DNA of 64,000 bases from Dechloromonas sp. (lineage in GTDB: Bacteria > Pseudomonadota > Gammaproteobacteria > Burkholderiales > Rhodocyclaceae). Under the pieces are notes generated by a model, which made no database searches, was not told where the DNA came from, and saw only the letters and a list, made by a program, of their open reading frames with translations. A program made the translations under genes and the position numbers. Location of the stretch: positions 122,196 to 186,195 of the forward strand of contig JAQTXC010000001.1 in the NCBI GenBank assembly GCA_028689015.1, in the 5' to 3' direction. Below, piece after piece: positions 39,501 to 46,514 of the stretch (position 1 is the first letter of the stretch; every line of letters starts with the position of its first letter).

Positions 39501-41181
39501 CGACGGCGGAAGTGGCGACGACGCCGGCTGTGCCGAGAGTGACTTTGTCGTTGCTTGCGGCGGTGCCGATGACTGTTTCAACACCGCTCACCTGCAAGGT
39601 GGTCGTCCCGGCCAGCATGCTGACCCGGTCGGTGACCGCGCTGCCGGTCACCGTGCCCAGAACACCGACCGCGACATCGCCGCCTGCGGCCAGGGTCAAG
39701 GCATCGCTGCCGGCATTGCCGATCACGGTTTCAATGCCCGCGGTGGTGATCTGGGTGAGGGAACTGTCGAGGGTGATCTCGTCAGCTGCGCCGCTGGAGC
39801 CAATGACCGTGCCGATGGCGCTGACCAGCATGCTGCCGCCGGTCAACATAGTGACTGCATCGGTGTTGGCGGTGCCGATGACGGTATCGATTTGCGAGAC
39901 ACGCAACAGTGTTGAGGCATTCGACAGCGTCACGCTGTCCGCTGCGGCTGTGCCGATGACCGTTTCGACATCGGATACCTCAATGCTGCCGGTACCGCTC
40001 AGGGTGAGGATATCCGTCCCCGCCGTGCCAACCACACTTTCAATATTCGAGACCAGGACGCTGCCGTTGGTCAGCAGGGTCACCGTGTCCGTGCCGGCGC
40101 CCCCCGTGACCGTGTCGATGCGCGAAATTTCAATGCTTGCATTGTTGTCGAGCAGGGTCAGACTATCGGCCGCGCCGGTGCCGATGACGGTCCCGAGGTT
40201 GCTCACGGTCAACGCGCCGCCCGACAGCATGTCCACACCGTCGGTGCTGGCCGAACCAATCACCGTATTGATGCTGGAAACCGCCAGGTTGGTCATGGCG
40301 GCACCGAGGGTGACCGTTTCATCAGCGGTCGTACCGAGAACGCTTTCCACGGCCGAGATGGTGACGTTGCCTGCGCCGGTCAGGCGGACGATGTCACTGG
40401 TGCCGGCGGTGCCGGTAATGCTTTCAACGCCACCAGCGGCCAGATTGGTGGTGTTAACCATCAGAACATCGTCGGCACCGCCGCTGCCCACAACGGTTTC
40501 AACGGCATCCAGCGTGACTTGGGCGCCCAGCGAGTTAAGCAGGGTGACGGTATTGTTGGCCGCGGTGCTGATGACGGTTTCGATGCCACTGATCGTGACT
40601 GCGCCGGCATTGGCAATGGTGACGGCATCGGTGCCAGCCGCGCCAATGATCGTTTCCACCGAACTGACTTGCAGGGCGGTCGAACTGGCACTGAGGGTGA
40701 CAGTATCTGTTCCGCTAGAGCCGACAACCGACTCCACGGCAGAAACGCTCAGCGCTCCACCCGAGAGCATATTTAGTGTTTCGCTGGTCGTGCTGCCGAT
40801 GACGCTTTCGATGCCCGAAATGTTCAGGTTGGCGATGCTGGTGGCGAGTTGGACTGTTTCGCCGCTTGCGGTCGACCCGATGACGGAGGAAATTGCATCA
40901 AGATTCAGCGTACTGACCAGCGGCGAGATCACCTGAACCGTATCGTTGGCGCCGCCGGTACCAACGACGGATTCGATGGCTGAAATCGAGACACTGCCGG
41001 GATTGAGCAGTGTGATGGCATCTGCCGTTCCCGTTGAACCAATGACTGATTCAACGCTGGAAATCCCCAAGCTACCCCCCGCCCCTTGAAGTGTGACGGT
41101 ATCCGTTGCCGTGCTGCCATTGACGGAGTCGATCGTGCCGCTGAGGACGATCCCGTTGATGTCAATATTGGTAACAGCCAT
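30517..41181 (-). CDS. Giant 25-residue-repeat protein with RTX/serralysin-type C-terminus (putative type I-secreted surface protein)
   Basis: A protein of 3,554 residues. Repeats begin almost at the N-terminus and run to about residue 3,430; there is no N-terminal signal peptide. Each unit reads roughly IETVIGSxGTDxVTLL then xAGxLxVSx, about 25 residues; dividing the length gives around 135 copies (not individually counted). GSxGTDxVTL resembles an RTX nonapeptide, so a beta-roll or beta-solenoid fold is likely. The last ~120 residues hold GGSGADRFTASTGADTFIYS, DTVTSFAHGSDKFDF and a hydrophobic end with LDQGDFV, like the serralysin C-terminal domain that carries the type I secretion signal. 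Composition is Ser/Thr/Gly/Val rich, acidic, with no cysteine seen. The start has AGAGGTG upstream. No type I secretion genes are in the window. It heads a cluster with three GT41 glycosyltransferases. Confidence 0.88.
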   Translation of the reverse strand: MAVTNIDINGIVLSGTIDSVNGSTATDTVTLQGAGGSLGISSVESVIGSTGTADAITLLNPGSVSISAIESVVGTGGANDTVQVISPLVSTLNLDAISSVIGSTASGETVQLATSIANLNISGIESVIGSTTSETLNMLSGGALSVSAVESVVGSSGTDTVTLSASSTALQVSSVETIIGAAGTDAVTIANAGAVTISGIETVISTAANNTVTLLNSLGAQVTLDAVETVVGSGGADDVLMVNTTNLAAGGVESITGTAGTSDIVRLTGAGNVTISAVESVLGTTADETVTLGAAMTNLAVSSINTVIGSASTDGVDMLSGGALTVSNLGTVIGTGAADSLTLLDNNASIEISRIDTVTGGAGTDTVTLLTNGSVLVSNIESVVGTAGTDILTLSGTGSIEVSDVETVIGTAAADSVTLSNASTLLRVSQIDTVIGTANTDAVTMLTGGSMLVSAIGTVIGSSGAADEITLDSSLTQITTAGIETVIGNAGSDALTLAAGGDVAVGVLGTVTGSAVTDRVSMLAGTTTLQVSGVETVIGTAASNDKVTLGTAGVVATSAVESVVGTTGADALTLLGNGATLEISNIDTLIGSTGSDIVTLAGAQAIGVSGIESLIGSAGTDVATLLAAATNFKVSGIETVIGSIGSDGVIMGTTQLSASSVETVTGTAAANDTLTILASGNVEVSGIETILGGGDTEVVTLLGTGGAVAVSAINTVIGSTGSADAVTMLTAGALTVSRVESVTGTAGTTDELTLLGTSATLGIDAIDTLIGTTGTDNVTISTASGSIALAVSGIETLTSSGATETVTLLAGTTNMKVDGIDSVIGTGSGDALSMLSAGNMTVSNVGTVTGTTGTETLTLNGGLNVSVSRIDSVVGSTATDIVQMLGTGGAMSVSAIDTVLGSTGADAVTLAVGSTTLATSAVETVTGTTASDTLSLLTAGNVAIDSIESVVGTTGADQIRMLNATALGVSGVDTVIGSAGTDTLTINNGGSVRVSGVESLVGTTADETVTLLTSGAVSIDAIDSVIGAAGQDSLTMLAASTTLKISGIETVTGSGGTDVVGMLAATTLRVDDVETVLGSVGNDTVTLVNSGSIVTSEVETVIGGLGNDDLTLLAAGRVSVDGIETITGTAGTDAITLLSATAIQVSSIESVVGTTDIDTVTLNTAGSIALSRIDSIIGTTGNDTVSLLAAQTNLAASSINTLIGTAGNDGVTLLDAGTVAISSFETVVGTGGVETLTMLTAGNMLISAIDSVIGTNDVDTLTLATSETVAISAIDSVIGSTGSDALTLLTAGNLAASGVESITGSSGTDTVTLTGAGAVSLSAVESILGNASLSDTVTLRAGGDLAISSIETLLGSSDAEVVTMLTPSSALKVSAIDTVIGTTAGIDAVTLLAAGDLTTSLVETVIGTTGTDNLTLGTSGAVKVSAIDAVTGTSGTDALTMLTAGTMQVSDIESAVGSAGTDIVKILSSTAPLQVSDVETVWGTTNDDAITLLKAGNVAVSSIETVTGSLGNDSVTLLTASTTLQISNIEKVTGTAGVDVLTLRDSAVVQVSDVDTIIGTTAADGVQMLTAESIVVSAIDTVTGSSGQDQLTLLEASTTLRVSGIETLTGTTGTDVATMLTAGSMRVDQVDTVVGSGGTDTLTMVSTTLAVQSVESVLGTGGTDALTLLDATPVKVSDVETVLGTLGVDTVSMLNAGSLSVSEVDSVIGTSGTDDISMLTAGNIRVSLIETVTGSDGTDIVSMLNGTTPLAVSSVETVLGSNQTTDRVEMLTAGALSVSDVESVTGSAGDDSIALLNADNMTISAVETVTGTTGTDVLNLAAQHTNLEISNIETVLGSTASDTLTMLSSGDLAVSSIESIVGTTGGDTLTLKSVNADQVKVSGIESVIGSSGQDNLAITAAGNMAVSAVENITGTTDVEAITLLAPSAVLQVSDINTVIGSSGTDKVTMLNAGDMAISLVESVTGTTGGETLTMLSGGTLTTSDIESVVGTTGSDDTVKLATAGSLSISAIESVTGTNGTDTVNLLNAGQLTVSAVETVIGTTDAQSLNLLAPTTNLKISLIETLTGSSGNDTVEMLAGATLAVSAVETLTGSSDAETVTLMTASTTLRIADVDTLVGSAGTDVVTMLTAGTMAVSAIESVVGSNGTDHITMQTAGNLEISKIESVTGSAGTDILILNSATPVAVSDVETIIGTASPNAVTMLNGDIAVSRIDTVIGTTADSDTVNLLTAASSFKISGVETVVGSVGADTLQLLNGNTQLSISTIETLIGSSDTDAVTLLAGTSELKISGIETLVGTAATDTVNMLKAETMAISLIDSIIGSTGTDTIEMLAGGDLAVSRVESVIGTTDADALTLLSAGNVALSDIDTVTGTSGKEVVTLLNAHTQLQISDIETVIGTTGSTDGVKMLATQDNLAISGIETVIGSSATTDKVTILGASTAIELSGVESVIGTSAVEAITLLGTSANITTAGIESITGTTGSDVVTLDSAASIWISDIESIIGSSGQDAAKMLTNGTLNASGFETIVGTTDTGDVVNLLSATPALKVSLIETLIGTTDVDKITMLDTTLAVSGIDTLIGTSDADKVTLLTAGTMAISDIESVVGSNGEDALQLLTTTGLSTTLKISGIETLVGSSAATDWVTLDDSAAVTIGVSGFEKITGTTATSDVVTLLTASKNLEISMVDSLIGSDGVDAVTLLGTGSIALTASGVESVTGTTGTGDVLTLLGADNVALSDIESVVGTTAVETLTLRSAGSLSVQAIDSVIGSSASTDQLSLLGASATISISGIETISGTTGTDVITLDRPGNLAINGSAIETVLGSSGTDTLDLSAQTQATMSLSAIETLIGSTGTDIITVLDGSKTAVSGVETLLGTTNVESVQMLAAGSLSTSAIDSIIGSSSADTLNLLAAGDAAISGIETLIGTDAVEVVSLLSGATNLEVSKIDTLLGSASTDSVTMLLNGTMAISSIETVTGSSGNDVLTVLSAGKLSIDLVETIIGSTKADVITLLSAGTVEVSDIDTVIGSTGSDQVNMLTGGSLKISRIESVLGSGGDDTITLLAASTDLHVSGIETLIGSGSKDTVTFDDDATSTIKSIETVLGSAGTDIITLGAAIANLQVSAIETLLGTAGTDGVTLLTAGTLAISSIESVIGTSGTDIVQMLSGALNLKVKQIDTVLGSSDTDALTMLTAGTLSISDMETVLGSAGNDIINLLVTAADLKVRLVETLNGSSGTDVVTMLVGDTMAISDIDTVIGSGSTDTLQMLNNKDLTVAKVESVVGSTATDDTLTLMTSGAIKVSAVESIIGSSGKDIVTMNTAGNLAVEDVDTVLGSTGQDALTLLNAGTIAVSRIDTITGTTGDDVVQMLSSGSMLIEEIETVIGSAGKDILTMNTEGSLNISRVETLIGSTGTDVVTLAAAGTSTISAVETLLGSTGTDIVTLLGTGSKVTGGSGADRFTASTGADTFIYSNVTDSGRGSGADTVTSFAHGSDKFDFTAIASGLSFIGTGAFSGSLGGAEARLTTATGSTTLQIDLDGNTSVDMEVKLLLLTTTLDQGDFV
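30900..41150 (-). repeat. Coding tandem repeats, period about 75 bp
   Basis: About 10 kb of degenerate 75-bp repeats encoding the 25-residue units. Repeats agree far better as protein than as DNA: codons for the same residues differ between copies. This points to an old expansion kept by selection on the protein, not a recent slippage array. Occasional units have insertions of one to five residues. Confidence 0.85.
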
Positions 41182-41511
41182 CTCACACCTCTTTTCTTGC
41201 GTTGGTCGACCGTGCGCAGGGGGCGCGAGCGGCGATAAAAGACTTCTCTACCTGCAGTAACGGCGGTTTAGAGAAATACTTGAGCGATAAAAATACTCAG
41301 GGCAAAAAACGGGTGATTCCTTACGCCGGACAGGTCGGATAGATGGCGGAGGAAACAGAGAGGTCAGGCGACCTGTCAATGCAACCCGGCCATCCGTTCG
41401 CAAGGAAGGGATCCGCGGTTTTGCGTCCTGCGGTTACCCGCAGTTTGCCAAAGTAGAATGACGAGTTTCTTCCTCGTTGCCGGGTGCTGTCAAGCGTGTT
41501 TTCTTGTCAAT
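41182..41511. other. 330-base gene-free region upstream of the giant gene
   Basis: No plausible gene. It must hold the promoter of the giant-protein cluster (minus strand), but I find no convincing -35/-10 or sigma-54 box. A GGTCGACC lies at 41203-41210. A hairpin CTGCGG-TTAC-CCGCAG sits at 41428-41443, between this promoter region and the end of the iclR-type gene. The region is AT-richer than its surroundings near 41270-41310. Confidence 0.5.
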
Positions 41512-42321
41512 TTAGGGGGCTGGGAGGGCGCTGGCCGGTGCGCATAGACGGGCGGACAACGTCTTTGCCGCTGCCAGCATGGCTTTGCCAATGTCGTTAT
41601 CCCATTCAACGTTGAAATCGCCGACTGCGCCCAACGAGGTGATGGCGGCAATCATGCGGCCGCTGTGGTCGAAGACGGGGGCGCTGAAACCGTTGATGCC
41701 GGGGGTCAGGCTGCCGGTGGCGCGCGAAATGCCGTGGCTTTGGATTTCGGTGAGCAGTTTTTCAAAGTTGCGACGCAGGGTGGTGACTGCGATCTTGCTG
41801 GTGGTCGACTGTTCGCGCAGCTCCTGGTCAACCAGTGCCTTAATGAAGGGCGCACGCTGGAAGGCGGCGAATGCCCGGCCGGTCGCCGAGTTGCATACTG
41901 ACAGTACGGTGCCGGGGCGGAGGGTAATGGTTACCGGGGCGCCGGAGTCGACGATGCGGACAATGGTCGGTCCGTGGTTACCCCAGACTGCCAGGGCGAC
42001 CGTTTCGTGAATTTCTTCGCACAGGCTTTCCAGAATGGGGTCGGCCAGGCGTACGGCATCCAGGCGGCGCAGGCCGGCCAGCCCCAGTTCGAGGGCGTAG
42101 GCGCCAAGATCGTAACGGCCACTGCTGGCATCCTGCTCAATTAGGCCAACCCGCATGAAGCTCACCATATAGCGATGCGCCTTGGCAGCCGGCATGCCGG
42201 CACCCTTGGCAATGTCGCGCAGCATCATCGGCCGGTTGTGGGCCGATAGGACGTTGAGGAGTCGGAAACCGACTTCGATCGATTGGATGCCTTGTCGGTC
42301 GGCAGCGACTCGAGTGACCAT
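41512..42321 (-). CDS. IclR-family transcriptional regulator
   Basis: A protein of 269 residues with an N-terminal winged helix (GFRLLNVLSAHNRPMMLRDI, KAHRYMVSFMRVGLIEQD) and a C-terminal IclR effector domain (RIVDSGAPVTITLRPGTVLS, SATGRAFAAF, GINGFSAPVFDHSGRMIAAI). Such regulators usually control adjacent catabolic genes through a small organic ligand. Here the neighbours are the giant protein gene and an orphan parA, so the target is unclear. The ATG at 42321 is chosen because the conserved domain begins shortly after; a longer frame upstream has atypical composition. Confidence 0.88.
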   Translation of the reverse strand: MVTRVAADRQGIQSIEVGFRLLNVLSAHNRPMMLRDIAKGAGMPAAKAHRYMVSFMRVGLIEQDASSGRYDLGAYALELGLAGLRRLDAVRLADPILESLCEEIHETVALAVWGNHGPTIVRIVDSGAPVTITLRPGTVLSVCNSATGRAFAAFQRAPFIKALVDQELREQSTTSKIAVTTLRRNFEKLLTEIQSHGISRATGSLTPGINGFSAPVFDHSGRMIAAITSLGAVGDFNVEWDNDIGKAMLAAAKTLSARLCAPASALPAP

Positions 42322-42429
42322 GGTGAAATACGTCGTCGTGTAAAGCCTGCATTCTAGGCATCTATGGGCGGACGCGGGGGAGGAATATAATGGCTGCCCA
42401 GATAAAACGCGCAAATACCAAGAGGTGAT

Positions 42430-43047
42430 ATGAAGGCTGTGCTCGTGGCAAATCCGAAGGGGGGGGCTGGAAAGACTACGCTGGCAACAAATCTGGCTGG
42501 GTATTTCGCCAATCAGGGCAAGGTAACGACCTTGTGCGATCTGGATCGGCAGCAATCGGCGCTGCGCTGGATGGCGTTTCGCGATGCCGCGTTGCCCGCT
42601 GTGACGGGGTATTACGGCGGTAACCAGATTTCACTCAGCTTGCCCAAGGAGCCTGATTGGGTGGTGGTTGATGCCCCTGCGGGTCTACAGGGTTACAAGT
42701 TGACTGACACCCTGCGCCAGGCCGACAAGGTCCTGGTGCCGCTGGTGCCTTCCGTCTTTGATATGGCGGCGACTGAGGATTTTCTGAATTCGATTCGCAA
42801 CGAGATTCGCGGTCAACGGGCCAAGGTGGGCATTGTGGCTATGCGGGTCGATCCACGGACCCGGGCGGCCGGCATGCTGGAAGAGTTCTTGCGTCATTTC
42901 GATATTCCCATCGTTGCCTATTTGCGCAACACCCAAAATTACGTCAACGTGGCGGCGGCGGGTGCGACGGTGTTTGATCCGCCGCGCGCCAAACATCGTC
43001 GCGACGTGGCGCAATGGGCAGGTCTGTTGCAGTGGGTTGAGCACTGA
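42430..43047 (+). CDS. Orphan ParA/MinD-family ATPase
   Basis: A protein of 205 residues with a deviant Walker A (NPKGGAGKTTLATNLAGYFA, near residue 8-27) and CDLDRQQSALRWM and WVVVDAPAGLQ as the A' and B motifs. It is of the short type that partitions plasmids, chemoreceptor clusters, carboxysomes or other cargo. No parB or other cargo gene is adjacent. It is divergent from the IclR regulator and followed by the 4.5S RNA gene. AGGTG precedes the ATG. Confidence 0.85.
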   Translation: MKAVLVANPKGGAGKTTLATNLAGYFANQGKVTTLCDLDRQQSALRWMAFRDAALPAVTGYYGGNQISLSLPKEPDWVVVDAPAGLQGYKLTDTLRQADKVLVPLVPSVFDMAATEDFLNSIRNEIRGQRAKVGIVAMRVDPRTRAAGMLEEFLRHFDIPIVAYLRNTQNYVNVAAAGATVFDPPRAKHRRDVAQWAGLLQWVEH

Positions 43048-43118
43048 GATTTTCTGCCGGTTTTGAATCCGCGCAAATTCGGGCTGCTATCGGCAGGGGC
43101 TGTGTTAGAATTCGCGCC

Positions 43119-43214
43119 GGCGGGTCTCCCCGCATTGCAGGGTGGTGAATCTGGTCAGGTCCGGAAGGAAGCAGCCACAGCCATTAACTGCAAGTGCCGG
43201 GGGTTAGGCTCGCC
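43119..43214 (+). ncRNA. ffs: 4.5S signal recognition particle RNA
   Basis: The universally conserved SRP domain IV core is present (GGTCAGGTCCGGAAGGAAGC at about 43155-43174), and GGCGGGTCT (43119-43127) pairs with AGGCTCGCC (43206-43214) to close the rod, giving a 96-base bacterial small SRP RNA. A -10 box TAGAAT lies at 43106-43111. It precedes dnaX, a usual order in betaproteobacteria. It binds Ffh for co-translational targeting of membrane proteins. Ends are approximate by a few bases. Confidence 0.95.
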
Positions 43215-43244
43215 ACTTTCATTTTCTGCTTTGGTATTCGGCGC

Positions 43245-44897
43245 ATGAGTTATCAGGTTCTTGCACGCAAGTGGCGACCGCGCAACTTTTCGACGCTGGT
43301 GGGGCAGGAGCATGTGGTTCGTGCTCTGACACATGCCCTGACTGAGCAGCGTCTACATCATGCGTATCTATTTACCGGCACCCGGGGTGTCGGCAAGACG
43401 ACGCTGGCCAGAATCCTTGCCAAATCCCTCAATTGCGAAACTGGGATCACGGCGACCCCTTGCGGCCGCTGCTCGTCTTGTCTGGAAATTGATGCCGGTC
43501 GCTTCGTCGATTTGCTGGAGGTCGATGCGGCCACCAATACCCGGGTTGACGAAATGCGGCAGTTGCTCGAAAACGCCGTTTATGCTCCGACGCGCGGCCG
43601 TTTCAAAGTTTATGTGATCGACGAGGTGCATATGCTGTCCACCTCGGCCTTCAATGCCATGCTGAAAACGCTCGAAGAGCCGCCTGAGCATGTCAAGTTC
43701 ATCCTGGCTACCACCGATCCGCAAAAAATTCCGGTGACAGTCTTGTCGCGTTGCCTGCAATTCAATCTCAAGCAAATGCCGTTGACTGCGATCACCGCGC
43801 ACCTGGCGCATATTCTTGATGCCGAGGCGGTGCCGCATGAGCCAGCCGCCCTCGCGCTGGTCGCCCGTTCGGCCGGGGGGAGTATGCGCGATGCGCTGTC
43901 ACTGCTTGATCAGGCGATTGCCCATGGTGCCGGCCGGGTCGAGGAAGGGCAGGTGCGCAGCATGCTGGGCGCGGTCGATCAAGATCATCTGTATACCATT
44001 CTGCAGGCCCTGCAGGCCGGCGATGCCGCAGCGTTATTGCAGGTGGCGGCTGACCTGGCGGTGCGTAGTTTGTCTTTTGGCACGGCCTTGCAGGATCTTG
44101 CTGCCTTGTTGACCCGTGTCCAGATTGTGCAATGTGTGCCGGGGGCGCTTGACGATGATGCGCCTGACAAGGCTTTGTTGCTGGAAGTGGCGGCAGGTTT
44201 GTCGGCTGAGTTCATTCAGTTGGCGTATCAGATAGTGATTATTGGTCGCCAGGAATTGTCGACCGCGCCAGATGAATATGCCGGTTTTGTGATGACCTTG
44301 TTACGGCTGCATGCCTTTCGGCCGACGACCGTTGCCGAGATTGTCCGCTCGGCGGTGCAGCCTCGTCCGCCGGTGAGTGCGGCTGCGGCCGCCGTTGCGC
44401 TGCCGCGGGCCGCAGCGTCTGGCTCGGGTTCGTTGGCGGTCTCGCGGTCGACGGGGGCTGAGTCGGCGTTTGCAAGCCCTGTGGCCCCGTCGCCGTTGGC
44501 ACTGGCGGCAACCATGACCTCGGTTCACTGGCCGGAACTGCTTGCCGCCTTGCCGTTGAGTGGCTTGGCCCGTGAGTTGGCCCTGAATTGTGAATTGCGT
44601 CAGTTGGATGAGGGTTTGTGCATTTTGTGTTTGCCGCAGTCGCAGGCGCATCTGCAAATGAAGCCTTCGCCGGATCGGTTGCAGCAGGCGCTGTGCGATC
44701 ATCTGGGGCGGGCGGTCACGGTGCGTATCGAACTGGGTTCGCCGGAAGGCGATACGCCGGCTGTGGCCGCAGGTCGTGAACGGCAGGCCCGGCAGGCGCG
44801 CGCGGTCGACGCCATCGAACAGGATATTTTCGTGCGCGACGCCATCGATCTCCTTGGAGCTTCGGTCGTCGCGTCAACAATTAAACCCATCGTTTAA
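43245..44897 (+). CDS. dnaX: DNA polymerase III subunit tau/gamma
   Basis: A protein of 550 residues, the clamp-loader ATPase. Walker [10 protein letters not shown], zinc-binding [10 protein letters not shown] region, DEVHMLS Walker B and sensor-1 [16 protein letters not shown] are all intact in the first 180 residues, and the C-terminal region holds a tau-like domain ([20 protein letters not shown]). It is shorter than the E. coli protein. The start at 43245 ([12 protein letters not shown]) is the conserved family start; a more upstream frame would run into the ffs gene. Leads the dnaX-ybaB-recR operon. Confidence 0.96.
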   Translation: MSYQVLARKWRPRNFSTLVGQEHVVRALTHALTEQRLHHAYLFTGTRGVGKTTLARILAKSLNCETGITATPCGRCSSCLEIDAGRFVDLLEVDAATNTRVDEMRQLLENAVYAPTRGRFKVYVIDEVHMLSTSAFNAMLKTLEEPPEHVKFILATTDPQKIPVTVLSRCLQFNLKQMPLTAITAHLAHILDAEAVPHEPAALALVARSAGGSMRDALSLLDQAIAHGAGRVEEGQVRSMLGAVDQDHLYTILQALQAGDAAALLQVAADLAVRSLSFGTALQDLAALLTRVQIVQCVPGALDDDAPDKALLLEVAAGLSAEFIQLAYQIVIIGRQELSTAPDEYAGFVMTLLRLHAFRPTTVAEIVRSAVQPRPPVSAAAAAVALPRAAASGSGSLAVSRSTGAESAFASPVAPSPLALAATMTSVHWPELLAALPLSGLARELALNCELRQLDEGLCILCLPQSQAHLQMKPSPDRLQQALCDHLGRAVTVRIELGSPEGDTPAVAAGRERQARQARAVDAIEQDIFVRDAIDLLGASVVASTIKPIV

Positions 44898-44908
44898 CGG
44901 AGTTCGCA

Positions 44909-45232
44909 ATGATCAAGGGTGGTTTGGGTGGTCTGATGAAGCAGGCCCAGCAGATGCAGGAAAATATGAAGAAGGCGCAGGAGCAGTTGGCGCAGATCGA
45001 GGTCGAGGGTGTTTCTGGCGCAGGTATGGTCAAGGTACTGATGACGTGTTCGCACGACGTGCGTCGGGTCAGTATCGATCCCTCGGTGATGGATGATCGC
45101 GAAATGCTCGAGGATTTGGTGGCGGCGGCTGTTAATGATGCCATGCGTCGTGGTGAGGCCTTGTCGCAGGACAAAATGTCCGGTTTTACGGCAGGCCTCA
45201 ATCTGCCGCCGGGCTTCAAGTTGCCTTTCTAA
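44909..45232 (+). CDS. ybaB: YbaB/EbfC nucleoid-associated protein
   Basis: A protein of 107 residues with the family pattern: N-terminal helix [20 protein letters not shown] and the core [20 protein letters not shown]. It binds DNA as a tweezer-shaped dimer and is found between dnaX and recR in most proteobacteria, as here. Its stop directly abuts the recR GTG start. Confidence 0.95.
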   Translation: MIKGGLGGLMKQAQQMQENMKKAQEQLAQIEVEGVSGAGMVKVLMTCSHDVRRVSIDPSVMDDREMLEDLVAAAVNDAMRRGEALSQDKMSGFTAGLNLPPGFKLPF

Positions 45233-45832
45233 GTGAATCCTTCGGGCGTCGAGGCCCTGATCGAGGCCTTACGTTGCTTGCCAGGCGTTGGACCGAAGTC
45301 GGCCCAACGCCTGGCTTATCACCTGCTGCAACACGACCGGGCAGGTGCTCGGCACTTGGGGCGGTGCATTGCACAGGCGCTGGATGGCATCCGCCATTGT
45401 CAGCGTTGTAATACCTTTACCGAGCACGAGATTTGCGAGCGCTGTCAGTCACCCAAGCGTGATGCCACGGTGCTGTGTGTGGTCGAAACGCCGGTTGATA
45501 TGAACATGCTTGAACAAACCCTGGCTTACCAGGGCTTGTATTACGTGTTGATGGGCAAGATTTCTCCGCTCGACGGGGTCGGGGCGCGGCAGCTGGGCTT
45601 GGAACGCCTGCTGGCGCGAGCGCTCGACGGGGTCGTACGGGAGGTCATACTGGCCACCAATTACACCAACGAGGGCGAGGCGACGGCGCATTACATCGCG
45701 GCGATGCTGCGGCCCAAAGGGGTGAATGTGACGCGTATTGCGCGGGGTGTGCCGGTCGGTGGCGAACTGGAGTACGTGGATGCGGGGACGCTGGCGCAAT
45801 CTTTGCGCGAACGGAAACGCTGCGCGGGCTGA
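45233..45832 (+). CDS. recR: Recombination protein RecR
   Basis: A protein of 199 residues of the RecFOR pathway, loading RecA at gapped DNA. Helix-hairpin-helix ([17 protein letters not shown]), zinc finger ([19 protein letters not shown]) and Toprim domain ([20 protein letters not shown]) appear in order. The GTG start immediately follows the ybaB stop. Confidence 0.96.
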   Translation: MNPSGVEALIEALRCLPGVGPKSAQRLAYHLLQHDRAGARHLGRCIAQALDGIRHCQRCNTFTEHEICERCQSPKRDATVLCVVETPVDMNMLEQTLAYQGLYYVLMGKISPLDGVGARQLGLERLLARALDGVVREVILATNYTNEGEATAHYIAAMLRPKGVNVTRIARGVPVGGELEYVDAGTLAQSLRERKRCAG

Positions 45833-45841
45833 CCAGCGCTT

Positions 45842-45868
45842 TTAACGAAGGTTCCGTTAACGTATAAT
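45842..45868 (+). promoter_or_regulatory. petABC promoter with overlapping inverted repeat
   Basis: A perfect -10 box TATAAT lies at 45863-45868, 49 bases before petA. The spacer holds an inverted repeat TTAACG (45842-45847) and CGTTAA (45855-45860), well placed for a repressor or activator. The -35 (TTTAAC) is weak, which fits an activated promoter. Confidence 0.55.
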
Positions 45869-45916
45869 TCGGCGTTTGTTTTTCAATCCCATCCAATTCC
45901 TTTAGGGGTCAGCGTT

Positions 45917-46513
45917 ATGAGCAATCAAGGAAAAGTGGACTGCGGGCGGCGGCGTTTGATCGTCGCGACTGCAGCCGTGGGCGGGGCGGGTGCGGTGGCC
46001 GCACTTGTACCGTTCGTCTCCAGCTTGCTTCCTTCCGAACGCGCCAAGGCAGCAGGCGCTCCGGTTGAAGTCGATATCGGCAAACTGGAGCCCGGTCAGA
46101 TGATGACCGTTGAGTGGCGCGGCAAGCCGGTCTGGATCATCAACCGTACCAAGGACATGCTGGACACCTTGCCCAAGCTCGCTGACCAGGTCGCTGATCC
46201 GAAATCGGAAAAGAACCAGCAGCCAGCCTATGCCCAGAACGATACCCGTTCGATCAAGCCGGAAATCATGGTGGTCGTCGGTATTTGTACGCACCTGGGG
46301 TGTTCGCCGTCTTCCAAGTTCAAAGCCGGTGCCGAAGAAGGCATGGCAGGTGACTGGCTGGGCGGCTTCCTCTGCCCCTGTCACGGTTCCACGTTCGATT
46401 TCGCCGGCCGCGTCTTCAAGGCAAAGCCTGCACCGACCAACCTTGAAGTTCCGCCGCACGTGTATCTGGCTGATACCCGTATCCTGATCGGCGATGACAA
46501 GAAGGGAGCTTAA
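45917..46513 (+). CDS. petA: Ubiquinol-cytochrome c reductase Rieske iron-sulfur subunit
   Basis: A protein of 198 residues. An N-terminal Tat-type anchor (GRRRLIVATAA followed by a hydrophobic helix to about residue 38) holds it in the membrane. The Rieske [2Fe-2S] ligands are C124 and H126 in CTHLGC and C153 and H156 in CPCHGS, with the disulfide cysteines C129 and C155. It accepts electrons from ubiquinol in the bc1 complex and passes them to cytochrome c1. First gene of petABC; PetB starts two bases after its stop. Confidence 0.96.
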   Translation: MSNQGKVDCGRRRLIVATAAVGGAGAVAALVPFVSSLLPSERAKAAGAPVEVDIGKLEPGQMMTVEWRGKPVWIINRTKDMLDTLPKLADQVADPKSEKNQQPAYAQNDTRSIKPEIMVVVGICTHLGCSPSSKFKAGAEEGMAGDWLGGFLCPCHGSTFDFAGRVFKAKPAPTNLEVPPHVYLADTRILIGDDKKGA

Positions 46514-46514
46514 A

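Noticed and set aside
30542..40936. Very long open frames on the plus strand opposite the giant repeat gene (one of 871 codons)
   Set aside because: They mirror the repeats, have no ribosome sites or recognisable domains, and arise because the repeated codons lack stop triplets in the antisense frame. The minus-strand frame has a single start, a proper C-terminal domain and a good ribosome site.
30900..41150. Possible CRISPR array because of regular spacing
   Set aside because: The 75-bp periodicity is that of the protein repeat, the DNA copies are degenerate and there are no unique spacers or cas genes.
43723..43728. A6 run in dnaX as a programmed frameshift site for gamma
   Set aside because: It lies in the ATPase domain near codon 160, far from the usual site, and lacks the A-AAA-AAG heptamer and a downstream hairpin.
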